From Phytophthora hibernalis (Eukaryota; Oomycota; Peronosporomycetes; Peronosporales; Peronosporaceae), in NCBI GenBank assembly GCA_012656075.1, contig JAAKBF010000384.1:186001-250000 (forward strand): a stretch of 64,000 nt of DNA, written 5' to 3'. Numbering within the stretch: position 1 is the first letter of the stretch; every line of letters starts with the position of its first letter. The notes under the pieces are model-generated. The model was given only the letters and a program-made list of their open reading frames with translations, was not told where the DNA came from and searched no databases. The translations under genes and the position numbers were made by a program. Below are positions 1 through 10,508 of this stretch, one piece after another.

Positions 1-1
1 G

Positions 2-933
2 GCTGGATTCATTCCAGAACTGAATGGCATCATCATAGATCTGGCTGCTCCGTTTCGTTGGTCTGGGTCCCCATGATTTTACGGTGTCTTCGGTCGGGCG
101 ATCTCCTGGTTGGTGTCTCAAAATTCACCGGCAACAGTGTCAGATTCTCGTGACCAGACTTCATTTTTCGGATATGAATGGGTCGATGATCATGTTATGA
201 TCGAAATCGAAACCAATGACCGACTTCAGTTGGCCGAAGCCACTCTACGGCACGCCATGCTAGCCATTCTGGGTCCTCGCGCAATCAATGAATCCAAGTT
301 CTCGAATTGGGAAACCCGACTAACCGTACTTGAGTTAACCTGGGACATAAATCTGCGCACACTGTCAATTTCACAGGACAAGATTGTAAACGTTCTTCCA
401 TCAACTACAATTAGCCATCACACGTTGGCCACGGTTCGGCCGAATTCAGCTTTCGAAGCCACACATTACGGATTTTCGTTGGTTTCTGCATATTTTGCGC
501 GTGGGGGACCTTTCGGAGCTTCCATTGCGCACGTTTGGGGCAGTACCAAATCCCGATCAACATATGCCTCCAATATGGGGCTTGCTGTGCTAAACCCAGT
601 TCGTGACGAGTATCTTCAAGTTCGCTTCGACGAGGAGGAACTCAACCTCATTCAGTCCAATGAGCTCTCCATTAACGTGAGAGAGCATCTATGCATCGCA
701 CTAGCCATCTGGACATGGGGAAAACACTGGAAGTCCGACACCTCCAACGTACCGCAGATTCGTTGTTGGAGCGACAACACATCCGCGGTCGCATGGAGTA
801 ACCGGCTTGCGAGTTCATGCACGTCAGCACAAGAAATAAACCGTGCGATCAGTCTCGGTGAAGCAGTATTCAACCTCAGGATGTCGGCGACTCACTTACC
901 CGGCATGACAAATCGAATGATAGACGCGGCTTC
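2..933 (+). pseudogene. DIRS-type retroelement reverse transcriptase-RNase H fragment
   Basis: This is the C-terminal part of a DIRS/YR-retrotransposon polyprotein, which copies element RNA to DNA. The frame is open from base 2 apart from a TGA near base 73. It shows the palm motif WVDDHV at about 181-200 and an RNase H region in the last 100 codons (REHLCIALAIW, then WSDNTSAVAWS, then SATHLPGMTNRMIDAAS). The upstream RT is outside the window. The frame breaks at 933 where a Tc1/mariner element has inserted. Removing that element lets the frame continue from 2592 as a typical DIRS tail, so this piece and the recombinase at 2593-3600 belong to one element. It is dead because of the stop and the insertion. 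Confidence 0.8.
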
Positions 934-935
934 TA

Positions 936-2590
936 CACCTATGCCCGACCAAGATGGTGTGATGCCACTTCAATGTGGTGAAGTACCATAAAACTTTCGG
1001 AAATCAAACTCAACAATTACATTAGAATATCTGCTACTTCATAAATTTTGTCTTCCCAAGTCCAAAGTGGTTTAATCGTGGTGCAAGGTGGGTGGGGAGC
1101 GCGCATAACCAATCGAGTTGGCGGGAACTTTGGCGCGCACGCGAAAACGACGCTGCTCCACTACGAGCTCTCTTAAGCTGGCAAACCCTCTCACTTCCCA
1201 ACAACCTCCCTGTCGACCAGCCTTCCCCGCCGCCATTCGATGCCAAGGCCCCTACACCCAGCCGCTGCACGAGCACGCTTGCTCGACTCGTACCGCAGTG
1301 GCGGCGATTGGATGCTCGTGGCCGCCCACAATGGGATCCCCCTACGTCGGCGCGCCGAATTGTTGAGTCTGGGCGAGTGGAGCTGCGTCCTCGCGGAGGA
1401 TCGCGGCGTTCCTGCGTCAAATGTACCCCAGAAATTGAGGCTGCTCTCGAGGAGTACCTCAACGATAACTGCACGTACACCCTCGCCGCAATGAAGGACA
1501 TGGTTCGCTACGACTTCGGCGTGGATTTGAGCACGACGACTATCAGCTACAAGCTCATATGCATGCTGTACACAACCAAACAGGTATGTTATCCTCTCAA
1601 TATTGGTAGATATGCTAAACTAACTACGAGTGTATTTATTCCAATGATGTAGGTCCGCGTAGAGCCAATGACCTGCAATAATGAGGCTAACAAAGCAAAG
1701 CGCATGACTTTTGCTAAAGAGCTGCGGAAGTACATGCACGAGGGGAATTTCATCGTGTACTACGATGAAACGAACTTTAACGTGTACTGTAAGCGCAGTC
1801 AAGGCATGCTAAACAGGGAGAGCGTGCGACGGTCGTGTTGCCCCCTTTCCAAGGGTGCAAATCTGCAGGTGCAGTGCGCTGTTTCGACTGAGGTCGGTTT
1901 GGTGCACTATCGCTTGGAGCGAGGAAGCATCCGAATGGATGTCAACGCAGATTTCGTCGACGAAATTTACGAGAAGGTCAAATCCTTGCCCACCTTCCAC
2001 GAGCACTTTCAGGGCTAAAGGTGGTTGTCGTGCTCAACAACGCCCCCGCTCATAGCCAGACGGAAGAGCGCGTCATCGAGCACGACGATCTGGTTCTCCT
2101 ATCTTTAGCACCATACTCCCCAATGTGTAATCCAATTGAAGGTAAGACACAACCTTTGCTATTGTTGTACACGCGTAAATGACTAACAAGCTGCCGATCT
2201 GATGCTACAGGTTGTTTTAGCGTTCTCAAGGCGAAGATCAAGGGTGATCTCGCCTTGTCTCGCGAAGAGCTGGTTGCTGTTCGTCCTCGTGGGACAATCG
2301 CGGCAGCTCGAATGGCGATTTTGGAGCGTGTGGCGAAGAGATGCATCAGCTGCATGGATTTACGGCTTGTGAACAAGATGGCGCTGCACTGTCAACACGC
2401 GGTTGCAGCTGCTGAGCGCAAGGAAGACATGCAGTACGGCATCTAATTTGTGCCTTCGCGAAGAGCCATTTTGCTCTTGGTTTTCGCCATTTTGCATTTC
2501 GCTGCATTTTGCTAATCAAAAATTCTGTTTTTAAATTTTCAAAATAACCACATTGAAGTGGCACTGCACCATCTTGGTCGGGCAAAGGTG
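936..2590 (+). mobile_element. Tc1/mariner-like DNA transposon nested in a DIRS element
   Basis: A 1,655-bp cut-and-paste element has terminal inverted repeats of about 45 bp at 936-981 and 2545-2590. Each end reads cacct(a/t)tgcccgacc going inward, with only a few mismatches. It is flanked by the TA dinucleotides (934-935 and 2591-2592) expected for this superfamily. It carries one transposase with two 69-nt introns. The host sequence on both sides is DIRS coding DNA that joins in frame if the element and one TA are removed. Confidence 0.9.
1092..2446 (+). pseudogene. Tc1/mariner-family transposase with Asp-to-Asn change
   Basis: This encodes the DDE transposase of the nested element. Exons are about 1092-1583, 1653-2141 and 2211-2446, with GT-AG introns 1584-1652 and 2142-2210. 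Visible parts are an N-terminal DNA-binding region, the first catalytic Asp in VYYDETNFN, a second motif reading VVLNNAPAH where the family has VLDNA, and the final Glu in YSPMCNPIEG. The second catalytic acid is therefore Asn. A further one-base frame break near 2010 separates the first Asp block from the rest. The product should be inactive unless the Asn codon is a sequencing error. The exact N-terminus is uncertain. Confidence 0.8.
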
Positions 2591-2592
2591 TA

Positions 2593-3600
2593 GAGCATGG
2601 TGTGAGCCTCACTCATCTATTTGGTCCAAATTTTCTGTTTATTGGACACAGGTGGAAGTCCCGCCAATATGGAGAAAATCTACAAAACATTATCGTCCAG
2701 TTGCAGTCTAAATATCTGGCCTCGTCGTCGGCAGCCAAGTACGCTGGAACCTGGCAGCAGTGGACGGCATGGTGTCAGTATTTGCGGCTCTCACCATGGT
2801 TGCCAGACTACAAAGCCCAACAGTCATACCAACTCGCACGGTTTGCTGTCTTCTGCTGGCGCTACGGTCTCGGACGGTCTGGGCAAGGAAACTCAGCAGC
2901 GACCATCCTCTTCCAAATTAGCCAGATCTCGTGGAATCATCAGTTCCATCGCGGATCCAGCGTCGGCACGCTCCCAGGTCACAAGCTCGCTATCATCGGC
3001 ATGCAACGTCACGACCCATCTTCGGCAAGAAAACGCCCGGTCACAATTTCAATCATGCGAGCTCTTCACCGCAGCCTCAACTTCAGCAAAATTCAAGACC
3101 GGGTTCTGTGGGGCGCTGCAGCCTTCTGTTTCTTCTATCTGCTGCGGCGCTCCGAGTACCTCACTCAAGGACGCAAAATCCAGCCCTATGCAATTACCAG
3201 AGCCGACGTTCAAGTCTTCGACCATCTGAGCAGACCATGTAGTACCCTTAGTAACGCCACCAAGGTCACCGTACGCTTCAGGGAAGCAAAAGCGATCGGT
3301 TCGGCGAGGGTACTTCCAGGACTCTGTCACGGTCAGGGTCGGGGTGTCAAGTCTGCATGGTTTCTTACAAAACACCACGAATCCATCGGGGCGCAGTCAA
3401 ACACCTTCTGTGCCAAATCGCAAGCCACCACTACCTCCAAGTCTCCAACGTGGTAGCAGCCCTAAAACACGCAGCAGCAATGACCGGCGAGGCGTACGGA
3501 ATGTGGCCGAACCGCTTGTGCAAGACCAGCAGGGTGGTCTCAGTCACCGCGGCATCTAGGGCATCGACGTTTCCTCCACTGCAGCTTTCACTGCTTGCAC
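2593..3600 (+). pseudogene. DIRS-type tyrosine recombinase (3' part of the split element)
   Basis: This is the recombinase ORF of the DIRS element whose RT-RNase H lies at 2-933. From about 2690 the protein shows the N-terminal SAM-like domain of YR elements (AKYAGTWQQWTAWCQYL) and then the start of the catalytic domain (WGAAAFCFFYLLRRSEYL), where the Arg of LLRRSEYL fits the first catalytic Arg. After about 3300 the frame breaks. The C-terminus, where the HxxR and Tyr should be, is only weakly recognisable in other frames to about 3560. It is a retrotransposon gene, not a host gene. Confidence 0.7.
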
Positions 3601-3689
3601 CCGAACATCTGTGGTCATTTCCTCCATGGCGTTGACTATCTAAACGTCGTTGCGACGGTAAACTTAAAATATTTCCATCTGGTCCGGGT

Positions 3690-4851
3690 CCCATACGGCG
3701 TAGCTAGTAGTTAGTAGCTACTTCCGCTGTGTCGCTCCAGCAAAACGTCTTTCTCCTCAAGCCCGCCGTAACTAATGACGTTGTTCAGGTTGCTAGCGTA
3801 GTAGACCTCCGACAAGTCAATCACAATTTTGTGTCCGTTCACAATCGTGCGCAGCTTGACAGTTCACACCTTGCTCATGTGCACCGAGCCGCCGTTTACC
3901 GCGCGACATATTTGGTCGCAATCCACGGTATTGTTGAGTATCCTTGAGATCTTCACAAGATGCATGGTCGACACGCTGTTGAATATCCACGAGTCTGTTC
4001 TCGTGTTCGTGACGCCATCCGTAGGGCTTCTTACCGCCAACACCACCTTTACCGACGGATTGGTTCCCCATTCGCCTTGTTCGGTCAGTTGGCTTTAAGT
4101 GACCCACTTCATCACATTTGTGGTATTTGCGCGTTTACGCACCTCCTACCCGTGCGACAATTGTGTACACCACCAACATACCGACCACCTAGACCGCTAA
4201 AACTGCGCCCACCCTGTCCCCGTCATTTCCTGTGTTGGGACGGGCTGTACTGGCTTCGTACTCGATCGCAAACAAGAAGAGCTTAGCATCCTGATGGAGA
4301 AGGTCAGCGTGCTGAGAGGTGATGCGAATTAGCATCGCGCCCTGGGCGTACTGCGGGGCCGACTTGCACAGACACTGGAGGACACACTGCCCGAGTTGCC
4401 GAAGCGCTCGGCTACATAAACCAGGAACTGATAATGTTCTGACCTTGTCTTGTTGGAGTCCATCATCTTGGACATAAGCTGGAATACCTAGGCCGGTGGA
4501 GTCGGCGTCATGTTGTTCATGACGAATCTAGCGTGTTCAATACCGCTGTCCACCCAGGCAGCATTTTTCGAAGTATATCAGTGCAGTACCGTCCAGCTTT
4601 CTGCTGAGCGCGAAGATTTTAAATTCTCCGGCCAGTCTCCACCGCTCATCTGCCGCGCGGCCCTAAGTCGCTGCAGGAACCTCAGTCCCCACGATTTGAA
4701 ATCCACCCTGAACCCCTACGTATATTCCCTTGCCTGTGAACCGCCAGAAACTGGACCAGTCGTGGTCTCTGGGCTTCGGGATCTCCAACCTGAAGTTGGC
4801 CAGACGTACGTCCTGCTGCATCATGTTCGGTGACATGCCACGAAGTGACAT
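3690..4851 (-). pseudogene. Ty1/copia gag-protease fragment
   Basis: This is the 5' part of a copia polyprotein read right to left. It begins MSLRGMSPNMMQQ at 4851, continues through a frame-broken gag, reaches a zinc-knuckle-like remnant ending VGHLK near 4100, and then a protease region reading DSWIFNS near 3990 where active copies have DSGAS. It ends near 3700 with the VYYASNLNNVIS block that follows protease in copia. The catalytic DSG is gone and there are several stops. Integrase, RT and RNase H are missing from this copy. Confidence 0.65.
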
Positions 4852-4904
4852 TGAAAGGCAAACTTGATTTAGCAGCGCCCTCGCTGCCAGGGAGTGGCGT
4901 GGCG
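4834..4904 (+). repeat. Copia 5' UTR/gag-start direct repeat, copy 1
   Basis: About 70 bp around the gag start of the minus-strand copia fragment are repeated in the same orientation at 5097-5166 with few differences (both contain gcgccctcgct and cagggagtg). Two copia 5' ends therefore lie about 260 bp apart. Confidence 0.75.
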
Positions 4905-5096
4905 AGATAAACCGGTTCTATAGGATACGGAAAATCGGAGAATAAATTCCGATGGCCTGCCCGATGTCTAACTACCGGGGGTTCACTGGATGCGACTATG
5001 CAACAACTACGACTCTTCCAACGCCTTCAAGAAAAACTATTTTATCCTGCACTCGCAGCTAACAAACTTCCCATTTATCGAAGTTGTTTTGGGGAT

Positions 5097-5166
5097 CATG
5101 GCACGAAGTGGCATTGAAAGGCAAACTTGATTGAGCAGCGCCCTCGCTACCAGGGAGTGACGTGGG
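5097..5166 (+). repeat. Copia 5' UTR/gag-start direct repeat, copy 2
   Basis: This is the second copy of the repeat at 4834-4904. On the minus strand it holds an ATG followed by PLRAM, matching the SLRGM start of the other gag, and then diverges at once, so only the start of this gag survives. It abuts a YR-recombinase fragment. Confidence 0.7.
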
Positions 5167-5400
5167 GTTGCCCGAGCTGAACGCTGCTTAGACACGGTTG
5201 CCGACCATGGATTGGGCGATCAATGGTTATATTGTCCTTGATTGTGGTGTATCGTTCCACTCCGTCGGATTCCCATCGGCCGAATTTGTTTACAGCAAGA
5301 CTGTCTACTCGTGCATTGAAATGCGCCGTTGCACCTCCACTCCCAAACGAGTGTGAACCGAAATGACTAGGATGCTGACAACAAAGGGTCCGGCATCCGA
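5147..5400 (-). pseudogene. C-terminus of a second tyrosine recombinase
   Basis: On the minus strand this reads through the last catalytic block of a DIRS/Crypton-type recombinase: GSHSFGSGGATAHFN, then KFGRWESDGVERYTT. In the family the first motif is HS(x)R(x)GGAT. Here the Arg is Gly, while the presumed nucleophilic Tyr in VERYTT remains. It is independent of the recombinase at 2593-3600, being on the opposite strand with different sequence. Nothing upstream of the motif is preserved because copia integrase starts at about 5415. Confidence 0.7.
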
Positions 5401-5414
5401 CTAACGGCCGGACC

Positions 5415-6250
5415 CACCTGAATTGTTTGGCCTGCGCCCAGGGAAAGCAAAGTAAGAACAATCAGTCAAAGAAGAATTCCGGCTCGTACGCACCGATCGA
5501 CATCATTGGTGGCGTGGTCGGCAGAGACATCAAGGGGCCGATGATACCGAAAGACCGGCGTGGCAACCCGTTCTTCATCAACTTCATTGCCTACTCTATG
5601 AATTACGTGCGCATCGTCCTGGCAAAAAGGTGGAAGCTACGAAAAAATTGAGCACTTCCACGGATACCTTGAGAAAAGGTTCCACTGCAAGGTCCATGTA
5701 TTCGTTCCGACGGTGGGAAGGAGTATGTGAATGTCGACCTGTTCTACATGACTAACGGTATCAGAAGACTTGTTAGTGAGGCTGAGAACCAGGCGTCTAA
5801 TGGCAAGGCCGAAAAAATGCACCGCACGGTGCTCAACATGGCAAGGTGCATACTATTTGCTAGTAGACTACCGCTGTATTTTGGGATGATGCCCTGGAGT
5901 ACGCGATCTACGAGTTGAACAGGAACTCGTGTACCACAAACCCGAAACTTATGTCGTCGCTCTGTGGAAGATCACGAGAAGACTGCGAAGCGAAAGGAGT
6001 CGACAACTAAGCCACCGGTACCCAGTGTGGTACAGGCTCACTAGAACAAGTCAAACGTGACGTCAAAACAAAATGTCCTAGAAATGGAATGTCGGGAGTG
6101 CAAAACATGTAGACGTTCAGTACAAGTTCATCAAGGATCTGGTTAATAAGCAATTGCTCGACGTCAAGTACTGCAAGTCTAAAGCGATGCGTACGGACAT
6201 ACTCACCAAGGTTCTCCTGCGCCGCGACTTGATGAGCGGCGTGGGCTTGT
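5415..6250 (+). pseudogene. Ty1/copia integrase and RNase H C-terminus, RT deleted
   Basis: This is a plus-strand copia remnant. From 5415 it reads LNCLACAQGKQSKNNQSKK, then the integrase core (PIDIIGG, KGPMIPKDRRGNPFF, then NVDLF and SEAENQASNGKAEKMHRTVLN up to about 5850). It then jumps at about 6110 to the end of the copia RNase H domain (VNKQLLDVKYCKS, ADILTK-like). The reverse transcriptase between them has been lost and several frameshifts are present. Confidence 0.75.
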
Positions 6251-6739
6251 GATGCTTCTGGATTCGAATCGCCCGCTCGGGAAGGAACGTTGAACTCACG
6301 TGGTACCAAAGGACGTACGTGGTGCCAAAAGCCGTATGTGGTGCAAAAGAGCGTACGAGGAGTTAGGAAACGGCGTACAGGACGTCAAGAGCAGTTAGGC
6401 AACCAACAAATGGTCGAGCAGGGCCTTGCACGCTTGCATGAATACATCATTCTCTCGTTCACCTCCAACTACTCAAGCATTTCTCCCAACATACTCCCCA
6501 ATGTGGTGTCAGGGCCAGGGGTTCGGAGCTTTGGTCACTTCAGTTGTAACACTGATCCTAACCCACCCCATCCTGGAAAATCGGCCTGTATCAAGTGATA
6601 TTGATCCCGTATCAGTACTGTTTGAGACGGCGTCAAACCAAATGATACTTATCAACCAAAGTACGAATCGCGATTTAGGCACTCCACTCGCACGAAGGGC
6701 GTCTCGCGCTCATTTTAAGCCCTTGTCCACTTGAAAATG

Positions 6740-6950
6740 TTAAGAATTGGTGAAGTGGCACGCTCTGGAAAAATATCTCCATTTTCATACCCCCAAAATG
6801 GCGGAACATTTTGTTGTCTGGTGGTCGCAATATCTTATCAATTTTTGTGAAAAGTGTATTATCGGAAAGCTCTTGTTAAAAGCAATCGAAATAGAGTATT
6901 TTACGCTTTGAAAGGGATAAAAAGATAACAACAATTTAAAATTTCGGCTA
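6740..6950 (+). repeat. AT-rich dispersed repeat, copy A
   Basis: About 210 bp that recur in inverted orientation at 11460-11625. Shared blocks include gaagtggca, ccccaaaatggcg, tttttgtgaaaag, gtattatcggaaa, gggataaaaaga and aaaatttcgg, all in the same order. No ORF spans it. The region 6250-6740 to its left has no recognisable gene. Confidence 0.75.
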
Positions 6951-7430
6951 GGTACGAAAAACAGGCGGTCAACTTTAAACTCGATTATCTCGATAACTCT
7001 GAATGGTGGATAAGTATCCTTTGTTCGCCGCAGTCTCGTGTTCAACATAGCTAGTTGAACATCACAGAACACAGGTAAGTGCAGTGATCCATTGTAGAGA
7101 GATTCAACTTCGGTTGTGCGCGGAATTTTCGTAATTCAAATGGTTGTTGTGGCTCCGTTCGACGGGTGTAATTTCACCCTCTTCAGCAAAAACAATTGGG
7201 AATCCCGTCTGGGGAGAATTTGACACCGGACCACAGCTTTTGACACTCGATAGTCAATTCTATGTGCACCCGGAAACGTGGTTGGCAAATCAACCAAGCC
7301 TATCACCACGCTTTCTGCTTAAAATCACCACAGATTTTGTCATTTGCACCCGTAGCGGACTGAAAGTGACGATGCCAATAAATATAGAAAGCAAGATCCA
7401 TAATAGAAGTTATCGGAGAGTATTTTGATG

Positions 7431-8564
7431 CGTCAATTTGTAGATGAGTTGCAGGAAGTTGGAGTTGCAGTTGCTGCAGCTTCTCCTGTGCAAACACAAT
7501 CTGATCTTGGCGCTCGCGCTCGCGTGTAGCCATCAGTTGATTATCCACACATTCCATGTGTTAATCACTGCGAACGTGGTATCTGGAGTTCGACTTCGTG
7601 TGAACTGATGCCTCCACCCTTTTCGGGCTTTCTCCACTGGTAGCGCTGAACAACATGTTGGCGTCCTCACCTAGTGTTGTCATCTGTTGTATCATTACCC
7701 TCCCTTCTTTATCCGTTATGCTTGCTGAGCGAAGTCGATCACCACAATAGCGTCAGATGGATGCGAACAAGGGAATCGCGCATGAGTTGATCCACTGAAG
7801 GCCGTTGCTCGGGTCTCGCCTGAGCATGGATGCTACCAGCGTTGGTAAGTGCGAAGTTGCAAGGTTGCCTCCCTTTTGAATCGGCACGTAATCGCCATGG
7901 CATATCTTGTTCAGCGGCTGCGGAGTATTTTCGCCGTGAATGGAGGTTTGCCGGTGCACAACTCGTACAACACGCAGCCAAGCGCCCAAACGTCCGAGCT
8001 GAAGCCGTAAGCCGTAATCATTCCCCTCAAACACATTAGGCGCCATGTACATCGGCGTTCCGATCACAGTACCAGCCATGTCACCGTTCGTCAGGGCCCC
8101 AAGTCACTCAAGACCAGATAACCAGCGTCAGAAAAATGTTGGTCGTTTTCAAGTCACGCGCTGTTGGTGCATGTGGTGTACCCCCAACACCAACTGAATA
8201 AACCAGTACCAGATCCTGCCTTCTACCAGACCGTTTGATTGGTTCCCGTTTGCCGATAAATGGCTTTGAGGTAGGTGCGTAGGTCTCCTCCAGAGCAATA
8301 TTCCATCACAATATGCTGCTGGCGAAGCGGAGAGGGTCCAATGAAGGATGCCAGCAGTCGAATGAGATTCAGGTGACGCAGTTTCTTCATGAGCTCCACC
8401 ACGCCAAGCGGCTTCGAGCGACTGACAGGAACAAACGCCTGCCTAGGATGATGAACACGATGAATTTGCTTCACGCACACCAGTTGTCCACCGGGCTTCA
8501 TCTCGCGCACGAGGAGCACGCGCCCAAGCGTACATTCGACCAGAAATTTGACTGTTGTTTCCAC
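7431..8564 (-). pseudogene. NEK-like serine/threonine kinase pseudogene
   Basis: A protein kinase is read right to left. The N-lobe (8564-8223) has LGRVLLVREM, the Lys in VCVKQI and the hinge VMEYCSGGDLRTYL. The C-lobe has traces of HRDLK as DLKTTNIFLT, SDLG where DFG is expected, then GTPMYMAPN, SDVWALGCVLYELCTGKPPF, and the NEK-type ending NKICHGDYVPI through RPSVDQL. A short Gln-rich coil (7430-7560) follows. The blocks sit in different frames with stops between them, including one next to the catalytic loop. The order and GTPxYMxP with YxGGDL favour the NEK family. Some breaks could be consensus errors, but the catalytic loop is damaged too. Confidence 0.7.
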
Positions 8565-8723
8565 CCATGCACATTATACTTGAGTAGACAGAACGCACAA
8601 TAATGAGCTCACCTGGAGTACCCGTCCATGGGCTCTGTTCATTAAATACACAACCGTCGCCACTATTCATAGAGGTAAGAAGCAATAGCTTCTCTGATCT
8701 TGAGTGTGGATCATATACTTTGG

Positions 8724-10399
8724 TTACAACCAAACACCACCATCATCGCCCTCCATGTCTTCCTCGTCAACATCGTAAGACTTCCCCATAGACTTCTGTC
8801 CCTTGTTCTTCGGTGTATGACGCGGAGAATCATGCGAGTACGAAGTACGTTGAATTGATGCGCGACGAGTATGTGTGTCATCAACATGAGTAGGGTGTTC
8901 ATCACGTCCGCGAAATACCTTGTGAAGAGATGACCGGAGCTGGTGCATCACACCTGTGTCTTCGTACTCCTCGGAACCAGCATCCGAAGTCACAGAAGAT
9001 CGCCAACTCGCAGGACCACTTTGTAGGGATGCCGATCGCCGCCGCTCCATTTCGAGCTCTTCGCGTACTCGATTGAGCTCGCTCTGCACATCTGCAAACT
9101 CTTTCGCTTTATCCTTCTCCAACTTTACAGAGCGCTGCTTCGAGTGTTGCGCTGCAAGACGTAAGCACTGCTCCATCTCCTGCATGGCGGCTCGCAGTTT
9201 GTCTGCTTCTAGCTTGGCAACCTCCAGTTCAGACTGTAATTCCTCTTGCTTATTGTCTGCCGTCGGATCGTACGCCAGAGGCTCAAACTTGCGTAGATGG
9301 TCAATCTGCGGCAGTCCAATGCGATCGTGGAGCTCGTTAATAAGTCCAACCTTCTGTGCTTCGCGAGGCGATCCATCAGTTGATTGGACCGCAGGTCCAC
9401 GGTAGTGTTGGTATGTTGCGCGGGACCCTTCTTCTTCCTCCGATCCAGATCCAATAATATTGTTGGGTCCATCCTGCTCCTCTTCTTCATCATAGTTATC
9501 AACCTCTCCGGTCACATCATTGAAGCCTCCACGTCTACTCATAATATCCCGTGTAGCGCGTGCTGCGGCCTCTGCCTCAGTCTCTTCTCTTGCCAGCGCC
9601 TCCACTGCTTTCCGTGCGCGTCGATTTCTCACCATTTTTTCACCCGACCTCGAAGCTTGGTCAGCAAGACCAGTTGGTTCAGCCTCTCCTTCATATTGAG
9701 ATTGTCCTGCTGCATCTTGGACACGAGTTCCCTCTTCTCCGTCAATGACCTACTGCGGTCCTGCTGCGACTGCTGATAGGCTTCAGCAAGCACCTGCTGC
9801 TTCGACAGGAGCGAGTCCTTGGCCAGCACTTGGTTGGTCCACTCGGATAGCCCTTCGGCTCGTTGCAGAAGCGTCAGCGCTTTGGCCTTGACAATGTCCT
9901 GCAAATGGGGCGCCGCCTGTCTCCTGCCAATGTCAATGAGCATCTGCCCTGCTCGGATGTAGGCGTCGATGGCCGTGTGCGGCAACTGTCGACGCTCGTT
10001 GTCCATGGCGCATTGGGCTACGTTCACGGCTTGTTCGTAGTCGGGGCCAAGCAATTGGGCGGCTGTGAGTTGCAGCACTTCGTCCGGAACCGGTTCTGAA
10101 GCCACCACAGGGTCCACGGACGTCGGAAACCCCGCGGAATCATCAGAAGAGGAGCGACGGATGACGGTCACAGCCGGAGCCGCCGAAAAACTAGCGGAAG
10201 CGCGACGAACAGACTGGTACTCGCCTCCGACGGCGACTGGGACGCGCTGGCGGACGGGAATTTGCTTCTGTACGGGGCTGGAGGGGACGTCAGGCCACGA
10301 GAAAGAAGCGGCAGGTGCAGGAGCTGGAGCAGCTGCGGGAGGGCGCTTGCCTTCGCGCAGAGCTCGCAGACGCGCCTCCAAGTCCATGCGGGCAGCCAT
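8724..10399 (-). CDS. MIT-domain coiled-coil protein (frame break at an A6 run)
   Basis: This is a predicted cytoplasmic protein of about 558 residues. The first block (10399-9629) has an Ala/Pro-rich linker, a MIT-like three-helix domain at about residues 115-185 (QAVNVAQCAMDNERRQLPHTA...IDAYIRAGQMLIDIG pattern), and a coiled coil. MIT domains bind microtubules or ESCRT-III tails in membrane traffic. The second block (9635-8724) continues with a basic stretch, acidic patches and another coiled coil, ending DMEGDDGGVWL. The two frames overlap at an AAAAAA run (9635-9640); one extra A would fuse them without a stop. It is divergently arranged with the YbaK-like gene, with starts only 110 bp apart, suggesting a shared promoter. 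An alternative is two separate genes. Confidence 0.75.
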
Positions 10400-10508
10400 A
10401 TGCTGAGACTTGCTTCTGTTCTAATCAAGAAATGCTGTAGAGAAAATCCAGTTATGACACAAAAAATTAAAGGCCATTCAAAAGGATACTTAAAACCCTG
10501 GAGCACCA

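Noticed and set aside
6240..6270. Possible tRNA B-box (gattcgaatc)
   Set aside because: No matching A-box or cloverleaf around it; it lies at the end of a copia fragment.
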